Source of the DNA: Paulinella micropora
Lineage: Eukaryota > Cercozoa > Imbricatea > Euglyphida
Length of the DNA stretch: 44,104 bases
Assembly (NCBI GenBank): GCA_009731375.1
Contig: BJOX01000374.1
Span: 467,443 to 511,546, forward strand
Reading direction: 5' to 3'
Under the pieces are notes generated by a model. It was not told the DNA's origin. It did not search any database and saw only the letters and a program-made list of their open reading frames with translations. A program made the position numbers and the translations under genes. The stretch's first letter is position 1; every line of letters begins with the position of its first letter. Positions 28,402 to 36,300 of this stretch are shown in pieces.

Positions 28402-31032
28402 TCATTGGACTACCTCAAATCTGTTACCTGAGTCGGCATCAGTGTCGGTAGTGGTTGCGCCTGATGTCGCATAGGCCTGTGGTGCTGAGGAACTCGAGCT
28501 TGAGCTCGAGCCGTCTGCCCAGCCCCCATCTCTGTGGTACGGGCGCTCTGCGCTGCCGTATCCACCTCGGCCAACCCATCTTCCTCCTCCTCTACCTTGA
28601 AATACACCTCTTCCTCCTCCTCTTCTCACAAATCCTCTCTCCCCCCCGCGAGTGTATGTGCCTCGTGCGAAAGGGGCTCCTCCTCCTCGATTGATTCCTC
28701 TCCCTCCTCCTCTTCCTCGTGTTCCACCTCTTCCTCTACTTGCGGCTTCTATGGCTGCCGTCTTCTGATCATCTCTAGCGAAAAGAGAATTGATCGCGTC
28801 AGCTAGTTCGTGGTCATGGTCCGCGAGATCCTGTAATTTCCACCCCTGATCCTTGCGCAGTCGGCGCAGAACGGCGACGGTGTTGGTTTCGTCCGACCGT
28901 ACGTTCTTGAGGAGTGTGTTTCGGATGCGGGTGTCCTCGACATCGTGGTTGTACGGGCATTTCTTATTTGTGTGTTTGAAGCATTGTGCCCGTGCCCACC
29001 AACGAATACAAGGTGTGTTAGCTTCACGACTGTTCTCTCTTGGTCGCTTTCCTAGAGATCGTTGCGTATGTGCGGCTTGCGGTTGAGCAGAAGCCGATGC
29101 AGAACCGATCAAGGATGCTGTCTGGCTGTCGAGCGCCTCTGACAAGCGGTCATTACTTCGGTCCACAACATTTTTGGGCTCACGGCCTTAGTCGTGGCCT
29201 CAAAGACGCTCATCTTCAAAAAGTTCAAGTGCTTTACCTTGTCGAAGGTTTTGCAGTCTTGCATGAGCAGTGTGAGCTTATTTTTGTTGTAGACGTGCAA
29301 AGCACTGAGGAAATATAGGAGTATGGCTTTGTGGTTATAAAAGAGAGTGTACTGGGTGCCCACATTTGTTAAGACAGATGCAAGCTGAGTGACAGACTGC
29401 AACTGCTCCGATACTAAGTCGAAAATTTCAAACCCAATCAATGTGCCAGTGCACAAGTGTTGGTATCCACTTGCCTTAAAGTATCGAATGAGGGCAGCAA
29501 TGGCCAGAGTACAACTCATCTCTGCATGTCCACCTTTCCTTGCTAGCTCCTCCTCTCCTCTGTACTTCTCGTAAGTTATACGATCAAAACCAGCTCCAAG
29601 GAGGGATCGATCACAGAGATGTTCTAGGACTTCATACTCCTGCTCCACCTCACACTGGTTTTGCTGGAAGCATCTGTCCATCTCATTGAGCTTAGTCATG
29701 AGGGTCTTCTCTGTGTCAGCCTCATTGGCAGTGATAGCATAGAGCTTAAGGCCCCCTCCCCCAATTTTGATTTTAGCTAGGGCTGCCTGCAGCGCCTGCT
29801 TTTTCTTCTGGGAGTCAGTCAAGTTAATTACTGTCCCTCCCCCTTGGGGTCCTCCTCCTGTGGGTCCTCCTCCTGCTTTCTTGGGAGCTGGGTTAGATGT
29901 GGTAGGTGGAGCCGTTGGCTGTGGAGCCACCCGTGCTACTGCCATTGCCACAGCTATCTTCTCCTTCTGCTCCTTCTCCTCTTTCTGTCTCGTCTCTTCT
30001 TCTTTCACCTGTCGTGCTAGATGAGTCACGAACTGTGCAAGCCCTGTGGCACTAGAGAGGAAGTGTGCCTTTTCTCTCATGGAAGACTTATCAGCTCTGT
30101 TATTATTTGGGATTGTTGTGAGAGGGCCTTTAATGAGAGTGTGATTCTTCGTGTGGGCCCATTGTTTCCATGTTGGTTTTTGCTCCTTCCCCTCAAAGAG
30201 GCCCTTATGGAGTTGTGTGAGGCGTTCAAGCACCTGACAAGACTGGTCAACCTCCTCGTAAACAGGATGTTGCCTTGTGTTGTCTTTCAGTGCTTTGTAC
30301 ATTTCGTTGTAAGCCCGTGTGAAGGCAGTTACAAAAGCCTCAAGGGCAAACTCAATGCCACTTTGGTTTCTACCTTCGAACTTTCTTTCTAGATTCTTGA
30401 TATCAGTGGGGACACCACAGACAGACAGCCATGCTGCAGTTGTGCGTTTATTTTTCCACTGTATGTTTGTGCGTTCATAAAATTCCGCAACGAGCACAGC
30501 AGCGTAGAGTGTTGCAGATATGTCGTATATGTCGCACAGTGTAAGAGTGTCGCCATACTTGATATCCTGCAATGGCACTCTTTCGTGCTCAAACCTCACT
30601 TTGTTGAAGAGAGGCTTCGCAAGGCCGGGAATTTCGATCAGGAGGTTGCTTTGACCTTGTCCTGGTCTATTCCTTTTCTCGTAAGGAATGTAGATGTGTG
30701 TTTTATAATAGGTTGGGTAGTTAAGGAAGAAGGACTCTTCATCATCATATGTAGCCAACTGTTCCCATGTATTTGGGATATTCTGGCCAACATCCTCCAT
30801 CTCTCTCTCTGCCTCTGTCAGTGGAGAGCCTCCAGTCTGACCTGCACTCGCTTCTTGTGCATTCCCCCCCCCCCCCTGTCGACTCTACATCGGCTGTATA
30901 CGTATACTCCTCTCTCTCCTCTCCGCCTCTATCCCCCCTCTCTTCTGAGTACTGAGTCTCCTGCTTCTCTCCTCCCTCACTAGGACCATAATCAGTTGGT
31001 GTCACACCAGCCTGCTCATTCTCGTCTTCCAT
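28402..31032 (-). pseudogene. gag: gag of copy 1 with CCCH finger and RGG box, frameshifted
   Basis: Starts at ATG 31032 (MEDENEQAGVTPTDYGP). The frame is lost in a long C-run (about 30866-30878), continues in the frame of 30800-29109, shifts again near 29160, and ends at UGA 28402-28404. Most of it is helical, consistent with a capsid, with a Lys/Glu-rich hinge and Gly/Pro-rich linker (about 29850-29900). Near the end are PCIRWWARAQCFKHTNKKC and PYNH, spaced C-x8-C-x7-C-x3-H. A long Arg/Gly-rich (RGG) region and a Ser run follow. There is no CCHC zinc knuckle. The stop context is CAA UGA CUA, in frame with pol. Confidence 0.7.
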
Positions 31033-31642
31033 CTTATGTTATGAGAGTCACGTCTGCTTTTTTTTCTTCTTTTTTTCCTCTGTTATTCTTATCACTCTAT
31101 GCAACCTTCTTCTCCTTCTTCCTTTTCTCTGTTGAAATAGTTATGGGGCGTCAGGCCCTACAGAGATAACAATAGTTTGGTCAAAAGAGCTGTTTTGTAG
31201 AAGTCAGTCTGTCGTCGGGCAGTGCTTCGATATTTGTCTTGCTCTTGTGTGAGAGATGTGTAATCTCCTCTGGTTTCTGCAGAGAAAATGCAAGGAAAAT
31301 GGTTCAGAACAGAGAGTGGGAGTGCTTTGCTCGTTTCTCCTCCGTCTGTGTATTTGTCTGATGTTTGTTTCGCACTTATCCTACTTGGCTTTATGCAAGC
31401 AGCAAGAAGAGGGAGTGGAGTAGGTGTGGTCTGGTATCTTGTAGAAGAGCACACAGAAGCCAAATGTGCACAAGGGCTAAAGGTTATGTCAGCTTGTGAC
31501 AAATTGATTGCTTGTTTGTAAGTTTTTTGTTTGAGGATGAGTAGGAGTTTTGTTTTCGTCTGATGTCTGTGCGACTCAGATCAGCGAAAAATAAATTTGT
31601 GCTTATCTGATGTCTGTACGACAGATCAGAAAAGAAATCAGC
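31033..31642 (-). other. 5' leader of copy 1
   Basis: Untranslated region between the primer-binding site and the gag ATG, on the - strand. It is rich in pyrimidine runs on the + strand. I see no gene in it; short open frames on either strand lack recognisable features. It probably holds packaging and dimerisation signals, which cannot be recognised by eye. Confidence 0.5.
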
Positions 31643-31660
31643 CTTTAGCTATGGACTCCA
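31643..31660 (-). promoter_or_regulatory. Primer-binding site of copy 1
   Basis: Two bases after the LTR end, the - strand reads TGGAGTCCATAGCTAAAG. TGG is the complement of a tRNA 3' CCA end, so minus-strand DNA synthesis is probably primed by a tRNA ending GGACTCCA. Copy 2 shares only TGGAGTC, so the conserved pairing may be short. The tRNA identity is not determined. Confidence 0.55.
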
Positions 31661-31662
31661 AA

Positions 31663-31880
31663 TGTACTATCCCCAACGATAGCTCAATGGAAGAGTAAGT
31701 CGGTAATATAACCAAACACAGTCCTCAAAAAAGAGAATGATGTCTCGTTATATTAGCTCAGTGACGCAAAGACAAAAAGCCGCCAAAAGACCAGGATCAA
31801 ATTGGCATTTCAGACGTGTCCGGCCAGACGAAATCTATAAATAAGTTTTTTACCGGATAATTCGGGAGGTGATGTCCACA
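31663..31880 (-). repeat. 5' LTR of copy 1 (218 bp)
   Basis: Same length as 10936-11153 with two visible differences (CCTCCC/CCCCCC near the start, GGGGATAG/GGGAATAG near the end). The ends are TG...CA. On the + strand it is followed by AAGATAAG. AAGA is the 4-bp target duplication matched on the far side of the displaced 3' LTR. Confidence 0.85.
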
Positions 31881-31936
31881 AAGATAAGTTTGCTATAGTA
31901 ATACCTATAGTAGCAAATATGCATATTCTTGCTTAA
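31881..31936. other. Flank between copy 1 and satellite
   Basis: This short stretch contains TTTGCTA and TAGCAAA in inverted orientation (about 31889-31917) and the palindrome ATATGCATAT. It may be the outer part of the Polinton right TIR or host DNA. No gene. Confidence 0.3.
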
Positions 31937-32347
31937 AAAGTCTGAGCAGGACCGCTTGTCTACTATGACTGGCAGAATATTTTCAAAAAATCCTAGCGAG
32001 TGCAATACTCTAGATACTCTAGATACTTGAGTTAACGTTTTTTCTAAAATTATTAATATTTTTAATTTACATTCGAATTCGACGAGTCTAAAATTATTAA
32101 TATTTTTAATTTACATTCGAATTCGACGCGTCTCGATGAGCTATATTAAATTCTTGTGTCGGAAGTTGCGAGCACCTTCTGTGCGCATGTCAAAATTTCA
32201 AAAAACAAGAACTCACTAAAATTTAAAAGTCTGAGCAGGACCGGCTTGTCTTCTATGACCTAGATGACTGGCAGAGGATTTTCTAAAAATCCTAGCGAGT
32301 GCAATACGTATACTTAAGTTTTTTCTAAAATTATTTTTTCATTCAAC
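31937..32347 (+). repeat. Satellite monomers S1 and S2 (first part)
   Basis: Monomers begin AAAGTCTGAGCAGGAC and pass through ATCCTAGCGAGTGCAATAC, TCTTGTGTCGGAAGTTGCG and AGAACTCAC. S1 is 31937-32225 and has an internal 43-base tandem duplication (TCTAAAATTATTAATATTTT and onward, about 32043-32131). S2 starts at 32226 and is interrupted by copy 2 at 32347, resuming at 42740. Confidence 0.75.
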
Positions 32348-32594
32348 TGTTACAATCCCCGAAGATAGCTCAATAAAAAGTCGGTAATACAACCAGACAC
32401 AAATCCCCAAAAGAGAATGATGTCTCGTTATATTAGCTCAGTGAAGCCGAAAAGAAAACGGCAACAGACCAAGGTTAAAATGGCATTAGGTCAAATCCGG
32501 CCAAACGATATTGAAAATAATGGGAAAAAACTAGGTGCACCTGACACCAGAAAAAGGGTACTTTTTACCGGCTATCCGGGGGGTGATGCCTACA
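32348..32594 (-). repeat. 3' LTR of copy 2 (247 bp)
   Basis: On the + strand it runs TGTTACAATCCCCG to GGTGATGCCTACA. It is equal in length to 42493-42739 and differs at one visible position (GACACCAG against GACATCAG). It is related to but clearly diverged from the 218-bp LTR of copies 0 and 1. Confidence 0.9.
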
Positions 32595-33389
32595 GTACCC
32601 CTTCCCGTTTTTATGACGGAAATATGCAATATTTTCGTCATATAATTGCTGATTTCTTTTCTGCACAAACGCTACGGGGTGTCGCAACTAAGTGCATTAA
32701 CCCACGGATAGACGGTGCAGTGGATATATAAAACGCATACGCCAGACACGAGTCAACTATAAATCTCCAGCCTCGTTTTTGTAAATAAAAACTCCTCCTT
32801 CCACACTTGTTGTCCCCCCCGTAACTTAATTCTGAGGCAGTATGTCAAGAACAAATAGTATTACTATTGCAATAAAAGCAGCGTTATAATTTTTCTCCTT
32901 CTCCAAAAACACTTCCGATCAGTAAATACATTGTCTTTTAATAACATACCCTTGTATTCAATCGGTTACCTTAATATAGTACTAGGGGGCCAGACCTAAT
33001 AACTATATCCAAAGCCGGGGTGAGTGAGCCCGACCATGCGATATGCCGACACAAGTAGAGACGGACCGTGCTGGTATGACGATATTAAGTATATCCAAAG
33101 AAAAAAATTTAATATGTCTACTATGAGAACATTTTTTGAGAACATCACCCTGGATACTTGAAGCAGGGTCGTACCAGGAACACCATCGCTAAACTCACAA
33201 GCGATCCCCTTATACGGTGTCGTATCCATTTGCCGATTGACCCTCGCACTCATATGTTGCGATAAAAATGCCAAGTAACAACAATGGTATAAAAACATTT
33301 TAATAAGACATGATCTGACATGGGCACTATGAGATTAATCCACATGCAGCTTTCAATGTCCGACGCGTGATAAAAGAAAAAAATGTCAC
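32595..33389 (-). other. 3' untranslated tail and polypurine tract of copy 2
   Basis: The polypurine tract is AAAAACGGGAAGGGG on the - strand (about 32597-32612), directly before the LTR. The rest, about 780 bases, is similar in patches to the copy 1 tail (10114-10935). A 100-codon sense frame at 33298-32996 is not clearly conserved in copy 1, so I do not call a third gene. Confidence 0.6.
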
Positions 33390-36300
33390 TTACTGCCTTC
33401 GTCGCCTTGCGCGAACCCCTTTGCCAGGTGGCGGGCCGCCAACAAAAGTCAAGTCAAACTTCGACTCCTCCAGAATGTCCCATATTTTGTTAGGGATGGC
33501 GCCCAAAGATAAGTCAAAAGGAATGTCAAGCACTCCTCTAGGCAGTGACTGAATAGTCCACGCAGTGTGGTCTTTGTCTCGAAGGGTAATAGTATCATCC
33601 CATGTCTCGAGATTTTTCGCGTCTTTGTACACCGGTAAATATTGTCTAGCTTTTGGATCCTCAACAGGGTCCATGCTTCTCCAAAAATGGAGTACCGGTT
33701 GTATCGTTTTTGCTGCTAAGGATCTCTTCGATGTCCGTGCTGCCCGTGTAGTCTGCGGGACCGCCACAGCTCGCATGAGATAAAGATCTGAGAGAGTGTC
33801 ATCGGCAACATGAGATTCTGCCGGTCTCAACAGATAAAAAGCGTCTCGGACCCACTTGATGGCCGCAATCGCCTCTCCTTCCTTCCATCGCACATGTCGA
33901 ATGTCCACATTACCCGCGTTCGGGTTAGTGTCCTTCTCCCCTCCTCCTCCATGGACATCCGTCGCTCGCGTCGACCTTGCCACCTTCCTCGGTTGGTCGA
34001 AGATGAGATCGTTTTGCGCTCTCCTCCTCTGCGCCTCCGTGAACTTCTCCTTCGTACCGCCGCGGACTATGGGGGCTTTAGACTGAGTCCCCGCCGCGCT
34101 TTTGCGGTTTGAGTCTTCCTTACTCTCCTTCTCGGTCTCCTCCTTCTCCGTGACCGGTGCCCGATAGGCATTCTCCTCCTCTAAGGTATCCTCCTTCTGT
34201 ATAGGCGGTACCTCTTTGAAGTCCTCCTTCATCCGTTTCAACGCCTCCTCAACGGATTCATCCTCAAGTAAGAAGGGGTCATATTTGATCAGCCTTCGAA
34301 CATTCACAATCTGCACCTTCCCTCTACCCCTGATCTTATAATTCAGAGGTCCCATCTGTTCCATGATCTGGTATGGTCCTTTCCAGTGGGTAAACAGCTT
34401 AGAGCTAACCCCCTTAGGGACTTGAGGATGGTACAAGAGTACAATATCCCCAACCTGGAAACGGACTTGATCTAAGTGCGCTTGTCGCACTCCTTGTGCG
34501 TCAGTCTTTCTGCGCTCCGCCTCCCTGTGCGCCGCAACTATTTGTTCCGCCTCCATCTTCGCTCTTAGTCTCATCCCGAACAACTCATCCTCATCTGCCC
34601 AAGTGTCTTTTGGATGCAGAAGTGAGGTTGGGATATTAGGCTCTCGGCCGTAAACCAATTGATATGGCGAGACTGAGCTCCTGGCTCCTCCTAATGCCGA
34701 TGAGGGTAGACAGTTCATTGCAAAGGCAAATGAAGGTGCTGCCTCCACCCAGGCTCTCTGATTCTCCTTCTTCATACAGTACATCTTAAGCGAGGCTTTG
34801 AGAGGTCTATGTACCCGCTCGATCTTGCCATTCGCTCTCGGGTTATAGGCAGTAACATATTGCCATTTCATCCCGTAGTACTTAGATAGTCTGTCGATGA
34901 CTTCATTATTAAAGTCAGAACCTCGATCAGAACATATCTTTCTAGGCACTCCGATCTGCGAGACGATCCTATCGATCAGAGCCTCCGCAGTTGTCTTGCC
35001 TGTAGCGTCCTTAACAGGAACAACCCAGACATAATTGGTGGCTCGATCTATTGCGGTAAGAAGGTATCTGTACCCTTCTGCCGATTCGGGGAAAGGTCCC
35101 ACATGATCGATGTGTAAAAATTCAAACATCCCGGCGTGTAACGGGAATGTACCGATCAGGCCAAAGTTCGCCTTCAGCGGTGTCTTTGTGGTTTTGCATG
35201 GGATGCATGCGTCCACTTCCCTGTCTATCTCCTCCTTCATCCCTTTCCACCAAAATCGCCTCGCTATGAACCAATGAGTTCTTTGTCGACCCGGATGTGC
35301 CAGTAAGGGGCAGTTATGGGCTGCGACATATATAAAGCGCCTCAACTTCTCTGGTACCCAGAGAGTCCATTTGTCAGGCTGTGATGCAAATTTGCCATGC
35401 TGGCCCTTGTACCACAATAGCCCATCTCTCCACGCCATCTCCTTCATCTGATCTTTGATCTGTGGAGTCTTTTTAAGCTCATTAGGGTTCTTGTATAACG
35501 TTATGAGCTCCTTGAACTCCGGATCCGTCGCCTGTTGCTGCCTCCACGCGGTAGGCGAGGCGATATGAATAGTACCGTCCTCCAACCTTACTCCTACCCT
35601 TTCCGGGTCTTCATCAAGCTCGCTTCGATTTTCCTGTGGAGGTTCAGTACAGACCTCAGTCGTCTCCTCCTCTTCTTTTATATTCGCCTTCGCGTTCTCG
35701 TATGCCTCATAAGACCACTCAGCGTCTTCGAGAACATGCGCCTCACAGCATATGCCATGCTCCGGGCCTTGAGGACTATATCGTAGACCCGTGCGGTCAT
35801 AACGAACGCCTCTTGCCATCTGCATCGCCTCTATGTGGCTCACCTCGTATACCTTGTCCGTGGACAGGTCCATCATCTCCACTGATGATACGAGAGCCGA
35901 CACCTCCGACTGAAACTCTAGCCTGGAAAGGCTATCAGCGACTACGTTTCGCTTTCCCGGTAAGTAGACCATCGTGAAATTGAAACATGACAAGAAAGCT
36001 TGCCACCGCGCCAAACGGCCGGTTTGTTCATGATTCATCAACCAAAGAAGGTTGTGATGATCGGTCCTAACCGTGAATAGAGGTCCTCCCCACAAGTATT
36101 CTCTGAGCCTCTTGAGAGCCCATACTACTGCCAACGCCTCCCTCTGTCGCGTGCAGTAATTTCGCTCCGCCGCACACAGCTTTCTACTAATAAACATGAT
36201 CGGGCGCAACTTTTTCTCCTCATCTTCCTGTTGCAGCACCGCGCCAATCGCAAACTTAGATGCATCCGTGTCGACTACGAACGGTTTCGTAAAGTCGGGC

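Larger units (their letters stand above)
22712..31880 (-). mobile_element. Ty3/gypsy LTR retroelement copy 1 (main part)
   Basis: Order on the - strand: 5' LTR (31880-31663), primer-binding site, leader of about 610 bases, broken gag (31032-28402), broken pol (28401-22712). The missing 3' end, from the last 45 or so pol codons to the 3' LTR, is at 9972-11153 in opposite orientation. LTR pairing and target duplication (AAGA/TCTT) show these belong to one element of about 10.4 kb. It is closely related to copy 2 in pol but clearly diverged in gag and LTR. Confidence 0.85.

Noticed and set aside
32417-32731. Open frame MMSRYISSVKPKRKRQQ... in the LTR, nearly identical at 42562-42864
   Set aside because: It lies wholly or partly in the two LTR copies and is antisense to the element. 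The similarity is simply LTR identity, and the frame is not kept in the copy 1 LTR.
32996-33298. Possible third retroelement gene (100 codons) between pol and 3' LTR of copy 2
   Set aside because: The matching region of copy 1 does not keep the frame; only patches of nucleotide similarity remain. No env-like signal peptide plus anchor is evident.
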